Shown here: positions 1 through 12,300 of the stretch, piece after piece | How the letters are laid out: each line of letters begins with the position of its first letter | Numbering within the stretch: position 1 is the first letter of the stretch | Assembly: GCA_005406025.1 (NCBI GenBank) | Contig: BGZK01000711.1 | Coordinates: 244,311-308,310 of the forward strand | Direction: 5' to 3' | DNA length: 64,000 nucleotides | Source of the DNA: Eumeta japonica | Lineage: Eukaryota > Arthropoda > Insecta > Lepidoptera > Psychidae | Program-made: the position numbers and the translations under genes | The notes under the pieces: model-generated | Database searches by the model: none | Seen by the model: only the letters and a program-made list of their open reading frames with translations | What the model was told of the DNA's origin: nothing

Positions 1-28
1 TTTTTAATAATTCAATATGTCTAGAAAA

Positions 29-259
29 TTTATTTCATATTCAGGCTTGCAATTGTTATTACCAGACTGGTACCGAAATGGCTGGTTTAGCTGCATCTTA
101 TATTATTAATCAAATCGCTTTTAGGTAGTCACTATACACAAAAAAGTCTTAGGCTAACCATAACAAACTTATATATTGACAATCGTGCTGCTTTTTAAAA
201 GGAACTCACCGAGACATGGCATATCACAATAATGTAGTAACTAGTTTGTTGTATTTATT
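29..259 (-). promoter_or_regulatory. Faf1 3' UTR with two candidate polyadenylation signals
   Basis: Downstream of the Faf1 stop on the minus strand there is an AATAAA hexamer at 259-254, only about 20 nt past the stop, and another at 34-29. The distal one gives a more usual 3' UTR length. The real site may lie beyond the window edge. Confidence 0.45.
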
Positions 260-278
260 AACATAGAACGGTACTAAT

Positions 279-359
279 TCACCGTTCTTCCAACATCAAA
301 GTTTCCTGAGGATATAGTTTAAGGGCTTTCAACGTACTGCTGTGAGACTCTGTCGTTAT
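279..359 (-). CDS. Faf1: Faf1 coding exon 16 (UBX C-terminus and stop)
   Basis: 81 nt from ATTTCCAG| to TGA at 281-279. Encodes ITTESHSSTLKALKLYPQET then LMLEER-stop, the last UBX strand. Confidence 0.92.
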   Translation of the reverse strand: MTTESHSSTLKALKLYPQETLMLEER

Positions 360-3300
360 CTGGAAATCACATAATAAAAATTTCTTATCATTATTTGAAA
401 AAGAAAGTTTAGTAAACAATAACAATGAAAAAATGAAGTATCAAAAAAAAACCATAACATTAACAGATAGATGATTTTTTTTCTTGAAATTAAAATGCTA
501 AATTACTGTATTGTAAGTCTAGATCAAAGGTGAATTTGCAGTGTTTAGTGCAATATGACTGTTATACTAACACAGTTTTCTAATATCTATTGATATATTT
601 TGTTGATAATAAAGTTTAATGTTTTCATTAGTCTTTACATTCAATTTACCATAAAAACATAATATCAGTGATGAACACAGAGCAAAACAAACCAATCATT
701 GTGCTATTAATTTATATCTGAATTTTTGTTTACTTACATCTCTCCGAGGCCAACTCGAGAGCACTTTGTATGTGTCCTGGGGATACCCTTTTGAGGCTAG
801 GAAGTCTAGTAACATCTGCAATGAAAAGTAAACATTTAATTATAAAAGCAAATGTAGTCCTGGCAGATTTTAACCTCATACATTTTATGTGAATTGAATT
901 AAGACTGCAATAAGCATAGGTTTTTGTGTTCTATTACCCTTACGTAAATTGTGTTTGATACGTGCCTATCCTTCCTATTTCAGGGCTACATCTAATAAAT
1001 TTCTTATCTTGTTGACTGCATATGTAGCAGAACTGAACCTGTTTGCCAACTCCCTGATGTTAGAATCTCATTGAAGACTTTTATGTAGAGAATACCTAGG
1101 AATACAAAACATATAACAAAACCTAATTCCTGGTTTCATACTAAAACAATTTGGGAATAGTGTTTCATATATGAATGCGAGAAATTCATACACTGCGTTT
1201 TCTTTCCATTAAGAGGTAATTATTTGCAGTAAACAATTTCACTACTTTTGAGATAGCAATGTTCACATTATCATAAATGAAATGTTGTATTTTTAGTTTA
1301 AATAGCAATTATGTATCATTTGCAAACAGTATGGTCTCATGAACATCTCCAAATAAGGCTAGACAAGTTCTTAATGTAGATTAAAAACAGAAACAAACCA
1401 AAGTAGACTATGAATCCAGGCAATCTCAGGCCATTGATTTGAAGCCCAGACCTTCTGAACTCTCAATATTCAAATAAAATTTTAAATAACCGAATACATG
1501 GTCCATCTATAATGATATAGTTCCCCGATTAAGTATTATAATTTTCATAATCAAATACCTTGGACAGGTCACAAAATAAATGTAATGCATCTCACAAAAC
1601 TAAGGACCAACTGCTTGAAGCTTTACATTTAAGTGATGGAATTCATAAATTGTTTATGATTAAATATAAGTACATTAGAAATTCTTTAAGATATTCATTA
1701 AAATTAACATATTTTTGAAATAAATAATAAATTTAGATGTCATTGTAGGAGAAAAAATAACCTGGCTTTACAATCAGAGCAATAGCAATTGAAACATATT
1801 CACATGTCCACTCATGAAGCCTACACCGCATGGAATTGATCATGCATATTTCCGCAAATCTTTTCAAATTAAATTTCTTTTTTTAGAACAACTTTGCTAA
1901 AGAAACCATAGACACTGAAGTAGCCGTTTTTGAGAAAAATAACTTAGAACGTCTTCTAAAAATTCACGATGTTTCAACTTTGCGACCTAGCTGAAGGTCG
2001 TGCATCACACCGCGTCCACTTAGCTAGCGTTCACGAAGTGTGGTTAATCTGACGCTGACACTCGTCCGTGATCGTTAGCTAAGCGTCAAGCGCGCACGCG
2101 TGCGAAGGTCGTTGACCTTCTAAAGAGTTTGGTTATTTTGTTGTGTCACGTTTACGATATTTGAAATTAAGAAACTAAGATTTGTGTATTTATATATTTT
2201 TTTGAAACTAAGATCGTGTGTGACTAATATTTAAGTGTTTAATAACAACGCATTTCACTGCTAATGAATATGCAAACATGATTGATTGTTGGGAAGTTTG
2301 CAGAGGTGACATTGCTGCGGCATAAAAAGTTTACAGTGAAACTTATTCTGACAGGCAACAACCAGTGAGTCCACAAGTAATATTGCGTGATGCGTATCGT
2401 TTACGCGATAATTTGCCTTGTTTATTTGAGGTGAGTGGAACACATTGAAAATTAGAGACTAATGAAATAATACGTTCGGCGTCCTTTACATCACTGACAA
2501 CATCAAGTGTCATTTCTAGGTAAGTGACTAGATAAATTCTTTAAAAATAATAACATCGCATAACTCGAGCGCGAAGAATGCGAGTTCGTCACATGCCCGT
2601 CATTGCGTCTATATTATTTATAGGCACATTTCAATGACATATTGTTGTTATAGTTACTTTGGCAGTTTTTCTAAAAAAGGAGATTATGGCTATTTGCGAA
2701 AAGATATATGCTCAATTCCATCCTGTACAGATGTAGAGACTTACCGCTAACGTGTCAGCAGCGTGGAAGCGTCGCTCAAGATAGTCAGTGTGCGGCGGCG
2801 GCAGACGCACACGAATCCGTGCTACTTCTGCTATGTCTGCCGCCGGCTCATCTGGCACACGCGCCGCCGCAGACATCCGCTGTGCCTGCGACCATAACGA
2901 ATCATTGCAGATTATACAGAGACAAACATAGTCGCTACTAAACACATTAGTTCAATCCCTGATGAAGTTATTCGTGCATCAGTTCATTGGTTATTACAAA
3001 CATTCATTCAATACATTGATGAGTCATGAGGTACTACAACACTTAGCTTGATAGCAACAGATTGAGCAATGCATTAGAAACTGATCAATATCTAACCACT
3101 ACGAAATTAGGAATATTTTGTTACATTAATATACAATGCCTATATCCATCCCCATTCTCTTCAGATCAGTACATTTAAAATCAAATTAAAACGCGTACTC
3201 GGCGAATTGAATGAGCTGTGAAAACAAAAGTGGGTCGAAGTTCTCAGTGTTTAAGATTCAATATAGAAATTGATAAATTGAACACTCAAGTGTGTTAAAA

Positions 3301-6300
3301 AGTGGATCAGAAGGGAATAACATAGTGATTGAAACTAGGTGAAATTTTAGAAAAATGTCTGAAGTGGGGCTCATCTGTAGGAAAGTGGTTGTATTTTATG
3401 GTCCAGTGCTTATGTAATTTACTGTAGCTTTCTTAGATATAGTACATTTATATAAGCTCTTATCTATAGCACACAATTTTTGGGTTTCATTGACAAAATT
3501 TTCAGAAAACAGTCAATTCATTCATTGCTCTTTATTATTATTACTTTATAAAGAGAGTACTCATTCTCTCTGAGATATAACACAGATCAAAAATTAGGTG
3601 TCACTCTTCCTACTTATGGTGGTTTGCACCAAAAGTAAAAATTGAATCCATAAAATTTAACAAATTGTCCATACATCATATGTGAAATTTTATAGATTAC
3701 TTTTACAAATTACGTTTTCACTTTTGATATAACCGGCTGTTATTGAACTAAACCCCGTCTGACTTAAATTTGTACTCAGGGAGGCTGTTGTTATTTCCCA
3801 ATTTTATCAAAAAGCAGTTGTGTTTTATGATAAAAACACAGCTGCTTTACTTACTTACTTACCCATACTGTGCATGTTGATGTACAGTATGGGCAAGTAT
3901 TATGACCAAACAAGTATCGGCATAAAACTATATTGTCACATTTATATGAATCCTACATTAAAACATTGAATTTCTGTTGATAGATTGAAATAAAAATGAA
4001 AAGGTTATATTATAAACATCTGGTACAATGAAATACCTCTTTTCTCGCTTCTTCTCTTTGTCTTTCATTCTCTGCTTTTGCGAGCTCTTGATTTCTTTCT
4101 AATTCCTGCTGTTTCTTGACTTCTTCTTTTGCTCTGTAATATAAAAGATTTTTGATTATAATAGTATATTTGTTTCACTTTCCTATTTATAGTGTTTCGT
4201 TATTACATGAGTCGTAATATGAGGCATTTTAGAGCGCTTTACCATGAAAATATTTTTTCGCCTCTTGTTCAGCAACTCTTTCTATTGCTGTACTATCTTT
4301 ATGCAAAAATGAGAAAATCTGCATACCATTGTACAAATAATTTAATGAAGATTGATTGTGTCAGCTTCAAAAATTAATTTAAAGTAATAGGAATGAAAAC
4401 ATTAAAATAGTTTAGAAAACGTTCCTGTTAATAATAAACCATGGTACAAGATGCTTTTAGCCAATTTTTTTAAATAGCTTTAGAGTTACAAGTAATTTTC
4501 AATTAAAAATGGATGTCATATTCAATGTCGTAAAACATAATTGTTAAAAAATATAATTTTAGAGACAAATAGCAGAAATCACAAATACGTAATGTATTTG
4601 AGGTGATCTCCAGTATTAAGTAAATCTACTTCTTCATTATTCATCTATTTTGAAGAAATTGAGTTGTAAGAGTTACAATAATAATATTTTACATTTTTAT
4701 ATTAATTTTTCTATATTTTTTTCCATTGTTTCAGTTATTGTTGAGATTTTTTAACAGTAATGAGTTTACTACATTCTTTTATAGCAAATAAATATTAACA
4801 CATTTTATATTGTAATAAAATTACAAAAATAAATGATACAAGTAAACAACACCATATATGTAACAGCTATGTAAACCTGTTCAGAAACATTAAAATAAAA
4901 TATGTGCAAAAAATAATTAAATTGCCAATAAACTATTATAAATTAAATTCTTACTTTAAAGAAAATACATTATTTACACATATTTTATAATATGCAATAA
5001 TTAATAAAAAAATCAGTAAAACCAGTGAAGCAAAAGTACATGAAAATGCAAGTGGCAATTCGTGGTTTCTCTTTTGTTCTTTGGCAAATTGGCAGAGTTC
5101 ATATGCTTGCACATCTCACATTTTTTACATTTCAGCTATATGCTTAACATAATAATAGTATTAGTCATTTTAATGTACTTTAATGTAATATATAAAGCCA
5201 ATCCTCAAAGCCAGAAAGATAAATTTACTACATATTTTCGTTTATACTACTAGGATAGTTTTCTTGATGTCAATTCATTATCATCATCAGGTATTGCTTA
5301 TATAATAATAATTCATTCCCTATAAAAATATACTATAAGAATTTTATTCAATAACATATCTTAACATCCTTAACTTCTTCAAAGTATGAGGAGATACACA
5401 ATTTCAAAATTATGATCCCATCCAATCATGAACTGATATTGTAAAAGTATAAATAAATTTAATTTCAAGCCATCGATTCTGTTACAATCCCAACTCAAAA
5501 ACCTTTAGTGCAGAGATTCAACTAGCAAGAATCATCTAATTATTTTCATTATTAATTCTGTCCATGACAGACTTAATGTGTCAATATATTCTATTGAATG
5601 GGCAATCCTTTTCTTAACCCAAAAATATGAACTCACAATACATGTCTATAAAATAACTTTAAAATTGAATAAATGTTTCATTCCAAATCTGACGCAAATG
5701 ACTGCCATAATATAAAAAGCAATGGTGAAGAATGGATTTATTGTGCTGTAAAAGATCAAACATTAATATGACCCAATTACCACACAACTCTATTGTATGT
5801 AAAGGCCCATATTATTGACAACATTTAAGCCGTGAAAGAGTATAGGAACCATGGCACTTGTGTAACTTTGGCAATCTCATTTCAACATGACAGAAAATAT
5901 CCAATTATGGCGGTTCACCTGTCGGCTTCTAAGCTGAGTTGGTAAGCCTCGTCCTGCTCGCGTTTGACCTGCTGGCGAGCCTCTCGTTCCAACTCTGCCC
6001 GTGCGTCTTCGTGCCGGAACTGACCAAACCTGTCCACCGCTTCCACCAGCATGCCCACTAATTCCGATACGCCCACGTTACCTGAATAGATCATTTCAGA
6101 AAATAAATAGAAGTTTATATAATTGAGAGTATAATTATATATGCTTTAACACACAGGAACAACTAAAATTTTTTGGATGGATTACAGAAAAATGTTTACT
6201 ACATATGAGTTTTTTTAAGATATAAGGTAGAAGGAATTTAATAGTTTGTAGTAGTACAATATTTTTAGGTAGATTTTTTTCAGTTGTAGAACTGAAAAAA

Positions 6301-9300
6301 ATCTACCTAAAAATATAATGAGTCGTATGAATGTAAAGTTTTATAAGTCAATAATATGTGTGATGAAATCTGTTATGACACAGGAAAATCAATTACCGAT
6401 GTTTAATAATTTACTTTAACATGGTAATATGGAAGTCAAGAAAATTTATATTATGCATACCGTTGATGACTGAGTAGATCTCTGTGTTGGAGCGCACGCG
6501 CATGATGATGACGAGCGCCGGCAACCGCTCCACAGGGATGCTACGCACCGTCATACTGGCCACGGGTCCGAGTGCGGTCGCAATCGACGTCAGCAGCCTG
6601 TCCCATGCAATCAATCAATCATCATCAAGCAATGCCAAAAAATTGATAGGAGAAAATTTACATTTTGACAATATATACTAAGTAAATAACCAAATAAAAA
6701 AAATCATGTAATGTAATTAAATATATAACACTGAGTGCATTAACGTAATTCAATGTAATGGGGCATATTTGAAAGGTATAAAGATCCCAATGAAATAAGA
6801 ATCAAACAAAGTCCAAAATTAAAAACATCAGAAAGATAGTCAAAAATGTTTGTTGAGTCTGTACAACTCAACAAATTGAAACAGGTAATAGATATTGTAC
6901 CATTGCTGTTATTAAATATGTGTATGTGTACATATCACAATATCATTTCACATTTAAGAATTTCTGATTTTTTTAGTTTTACTTAATATGAAAGTAATAT
7001 TTCATATTGATTTAAGCTTTTAAAAAACCAGACAAACATAAATAGATGTAGTAATGTGAGGATTCAATACAGACTTAATGTAAGTAGATATTTCACACAC
7101 TGAGTCATAATGATTTTTTAAGTTTTCGATATCTATACTGGTGAGATATTGCTCCCAAGAATTCAAAACTTAAAAATTTTTTTTTAATTTTCTTAAAATT
7201 ATCCAAATTTTTGAAAATCTAGTTTTTATTGCGCAAAAGTAAAAATATATATTGGTCTACATCACGGTCCATACTTTAATTGCAATGTGTAAGTTGGTAA
7301 TTATAAAAATATATTTTTTCATAAGATATAACTATGAATACTTGATTTCCTGATTTTTCCCTTTATTACTGCTGTGAGACCTTTCTTATTGCCAAATTTC
7401 ATGACTCTAGGTCAATGACATATACCCAATAGAGTTTGATTTACTTGGTAGTTACAAAATATAAGGTGACCATTTTATTGATTATGATTGGCTCAGAAGC
7501 TTGACTTTTTACAGCTTCAATAAGCTGCAGACCAAGTATTGGATGTTAATTTACACTTGACAATTCCATGCATTTCTAAGAAAATGGGTGGGTTTTGACA
7601 GATGCACAAACAGATGGTTATGGAATGAAGTGATCCTATAAGGGTTCCTTTTTCCCATCAAGAACAGAGGGTCGGAACTTTATAAAATAAATGTAATAAT
7701 TAGATCCACCAGCATGCCAGGAGTATTAAAATCACTAACAGATAAACAAATTAAAAAAAACAATATCTGTTGGTGATTTTAATACTCCTTATATGTTGAT
7801 GGATGTGATTGTCTGGATTTTCCTTAAAATGTGCTGTATTGGCTTGAAAACTAATATAGCACAGTACAACGCACAAAATTTTGCCACTCTGAATTGCCAG
7901 TGAATTACGTATTGCGCTGGTTCAACACTACCCCGACTCTTCTTCTTTCGAAGACCCGATTCTTCTACCCCGCGTTCCTATTTTATTCCATTGCAACACT
8001 TTTATGACTAATTTCACAGCGGCAGAGTTTCGTGCATTGTACTGTAATTTTTTTAATTGGTCTATTTGTTTGTAAATTGCAAATAAATGTATTTATTTAA
8101 TTGGTGGTTATGATGTAATAAAAATTTTAGTATATTCTTAGTTGTTCGATATCTGTTAATACTCTTGAATTAATATTCCATTTGACAGATGAGGATTCAT
8201 AGTAAAAAAGCAGATTTGAGGGTCAATGGTGGGTTATTTGCTGCATGTTGCAGGCAAGCATCTAATTGAAAATTGCTCCAAAGTAACATTTATATAATAA
8301 TTATTAGATTCATATCGTTGTCCTTTGATGTTTTCTTCTAATATCTTTCAATTGCAGTAACAGAAAAACTTATATTAAATTATACTTATATGAATAATGT
8401 CATTGCGTTGATGTTAACCATAGGGTACACCCTTATACTAACATGTTTTTATTATCAGGATAAGTTAGATCCCAGCCATAAACAACAAAATTTGCTGCAA
8501 GTGTTTGAAGTACTGTTTCACAGCCCAGAAGTTGTGCGCAGAACACATTAGTCAACACAGATTGCTCATGGTGTAGGTAGACACCTAGAAGTTTTCTCTG
8601 TAAAAACAGATTGCATTTATTAGTTACAAAAAATAGATAATATATTAAATATATCTAAAGGTAAATTAAAGCTTATGAAATTATTTTGCCCCATAATTTT
8701 ATAGATAGCACAAAACAACATCCACATTATTTTTTTCACACTGAATAAATGTTGCAAGTCTGAAATTTTCTTATAATGACTTGTTAACTTCATTCTGACT
8801 TATGACATGTGTATAACTACAAAACATTTGTAAAGAAATTAGATTTCTTTATTCCCGTGAACTAGAGGTGCCTCCTTTGACTATCGGTAAAACAGGAGCA
8901 ATGTGCTGGCGGCTTAGAAAAGATGTCTCCACTTGTCTACAGAATTACAAATTTCAATGTTTTTTTTTCAAGTTGGAGAGAGTGCTAAGTGAAAAGCTAC
9001 AATATTATAAAAATTAACATGTGCAGGGTATCGACAAACTAATTACAATGCTTTAAATGTTGTTTCTTTGTTATAATAGAGCAACACATTTATTTATTTT
9101 CCGGTTTCCAATAAATCCGGACGAACTCATCTTACATAACTTTAATACATGACAATTGCTACATATCTAAATGTTTTCATACAAAGTAGACATCTATAGC
9201 AAACTCAAGACGCATTCCACTAAGCGTTCACAATGATCAAAATAATCCTTCAGCTGTCCTACGATCGCATCATTATTTTCGCTCACACCGAGCTCACAAC

Positions 9301-12300
9301 AACCCATCTGTTAAATAGGTTGAAGTGAACATTGAGAAATTTGTTTCAATTTACAAAAGTTAAAAAATGGCAATAGAAAAAATTACTTATTTCAGTGGGA
9401 ACTTTTGGAAGCGGAAAAAGTGGAAACCGGCAGATGCTCAACATACGGCGACAGGTAAATATAATTATGTTACATAATTTTAGTGTATATTTAACAGCCA
9501 TATATACATTTTTGTCATCTATATAACATAACCTAACTTAATAATGTTCGGTTTATGACGATATTTTGATTAAAAAATCATTTTGATTATGTTTAAACGT
9601 AAATTATTTAAATATTCCATTAAAATAAAATATAGAAAAATCGATTGTATATATGTTTTTAATATAAATCAAGTTAATAAACAATTAATGAAGTTTATTA
9701 TTAAGGCTTATATATTTATAAACTGTAACATAACCTCTAAGTTTCTGTTATTTTCAAGCTCACCATTTTTAATGGCGGTTAGAAGGCTACATAGTCCATT
9801 TCACTTGGATTTATGATTGTAATACTCGCAAGCATGTGGAACGGAAACAACCATGATTGTGAGCATGATTGTTGTGAGCGCTTAGTGGAACATAGTGTCA
9901 GATGATTCAAATTCTTTTAAAATATATTTTTTTTAAAGATGGAACAGGGTTATTGACATCATTGAAACAATAGTTACTAGTATTTACTACAGATAAATTA
10001 TTATGTAATGACTAGATAATGAATGAAGTTAGTTGTTACATCTAAGACTAGAATAATTACATTGAATAAAATTTCATTTAAAGCTTTTGTCAGTTTTGTA
10101 CTATTTATTAATCATAGGGTATATCATATAGAATGAAAAATTGACATCAACCCCGAGATTTCCCCACAACAAAGCTTCAACAGTGGCTTCAAATTATAAA
10201 AGACACTTTAGTTATTTAATGCCAATACTTCATAAACTTATAAAAAATATGATTTCACTTTCTAAATAATTTCATAAAAGGCCTACCTATTACGTTCATA
10301 TTGCTATGAGATGACGTTATCAGGGTTCAGAAATTGAGATTAAATTAAAAGACACATGTAGAACAGCAGACGGCGTATATTCATAAATACAGAATTGCAA
10401 TAAATCACTATGGAACCAGTTAATCGCTTGTAATTGATCGCACTTAACTTGTGAATGCTGCGATTGTAAAATTCAACATAATATATAAAACTAATATAAA
10501 ATTCAACATTTGCGCTCAGTTCACTTTTTATCCCCGCGTCAACTGAGCATCCAGATATTCCTTGACTCATCCGAAACAAATAAGTCGTAAACATCTCACA
10601 TCCGACATAAATAAATATGATTTATTGCCTCTTAAAAATTCTATTTTACGAAATAAATTCATTTAAAACTAAATGTAAACAAACATTAAAAGCGCCAACG
10701 GAGAAAAGGCGGGGCGGGTTGTTTATCTAGATAATTCTATTCTGAGATATAAAGGAATTATTTAGTAGTTCTATTTTTAACTTGGAGGCTTAGTTCATAG
10801 CAATATATTAAATAAATGTCAACTCTACACAATACTAACATCTTTAGCCGGCTTCAAACATGATTCTTTGATGGCGTCTTGTAAGCTCCCTTCAAAGAAG
10901 CTAGGTGTGTTGGCGCCGTAACGCGCTCTGAAATGTTGTGCAAACTCTATACATCCCAATGCTTCATCTTCTACATGCTCCGACACTGAAAAATTATGTT
11001 TCAATTTATAAATGATTAATATCATCAAGAAAAAAAATCAAAAGAATGTAAAATTTTTAAATACAGATAAACAAAGTAAAATGTTTATTCTTTTTTTTTT
11101 ATAATTAGCGATTATTGCTGTAAAATATTGTTTCATATAATTTATATGTGAGCACAGTTCATATTTATTTATAAAGAATATGTACAACTAATGCTAAGAT
11201 AATACTTATACTGGATTTACATTATAAAGTGACACTATCTATTGTTTGAATTATATTGTATTGTATTATTGGTTGCCTATGGATGAGTGTATGCATTTTA
11301 TTAATATAGCAAACTTAGTTTGTGTAGGCAATCAATAATTTACTGCACTGGTTATTAATATATATTACATTTGTTTGACATGTACCAAAATTCTTGCAGC
11401 CATATAGCCCATCTAAAAAGAGTAGACATTAATTGTTATGGCTTTTTCGCATTCATGGCAACTTTAAAATGAACATAAAGTCTGTCATAACAGTATATTC
11501 ATAGTGTGATTGAACAAATTTTGATAGTTAAGCTGTTATTTATTGCTTATAGGTTAATCAGAAAGTACAATATGGCAAATTGTTATGGAAGAATCAAAAA
11601 CAAAGGAAAATTCGGTATTTCAGCTCTTCACAGAAAAGGATACCCAAAAAGGAGTTGTGATTTTGTCAATGTGTTTGCAGTTTGTCTGCAATCCATCAAG
11701 AAGTCCATTTATTTTATATACCTTTCCTTTTATATTTCTACATATTTAATAATACAAATGAAAAAAAGTAAAAAATGTAATAATAAATAAGTATTGTTCA
11801 AAAAAACTTTTTTATTTTTTCTTCATCAGACTATAGAGATAGTTATTTGAAATATGTAGATTTAGTTTTTTCTGCATAAACGTTTACATTTTTTTTATCT
11901 ATTCTTTATAGACAGACTATAGCTATTTAACTATTCTGTATTGATTTCATAAAAAATACAATAATGTCAATATTAGGTGATCAGTCATGGTACCAATTAA
12001 GTGTTTTCTGTCACTGATATAAATAAATTAAGTTGATGATGGTATACTTGAAATGATAAAACAAAATAATGAAAGTCTCATGTAATGAAAAAGATACTCT
12101 AAAAATGTAGTCCTACATTGACTCATTAGTGAATCGCTAGTTGGATTAAAGAATCTAAAAATATGAATATTGCATAGAAAATAAAACATCATTACAGAAA
12201 AACAAATATTACAAAACGAAAAACTATAGCCTTACTACTTAATCAGGGTTTACAAAATGCACTCACTAAGGGGCTGTAATCTTTCTGAACGAACTAGATC

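Larger units (their letters stand above)
6598..8442. other. Faf1 intron 10
   Basis: Contains a retroposon-type 3' tail at about 7580-7690 (GGTTCCTTTTTCCC then GGTCGGAACTTTATAAA, a decayed form of a tail common in moth LINEs/SINEs), the hairpin at 7719-7789 and the MITE at 7870-8043. The rest is featureless AT-rich sequence. Confidence 0.5.
8598..10839. other. Faf1 intron 9
   Basis: Holds the MITE at 9215-9890. The remainder is AT-rich with no recognisable product. Confidence 0.55.

Noticed and set aside
9583..9816. 77-codon open frame inside the MITE
   Set aside because: AT-driven composition (Ile/Lys/Phe/Asn), no motif, not conserved in any way I can see.
10340..10594. 84-codon minus-strand open frame in Faf1 intron 9
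   Set aside because: No similarity recognised, does not join the Faf1 frame and would insert in the UAS domain.
11506..11790. 94-codon open frame in Faf1 intron 8
   Set aside because: Low-complexity basic tail, no recognised domain, no splice or promoter context.
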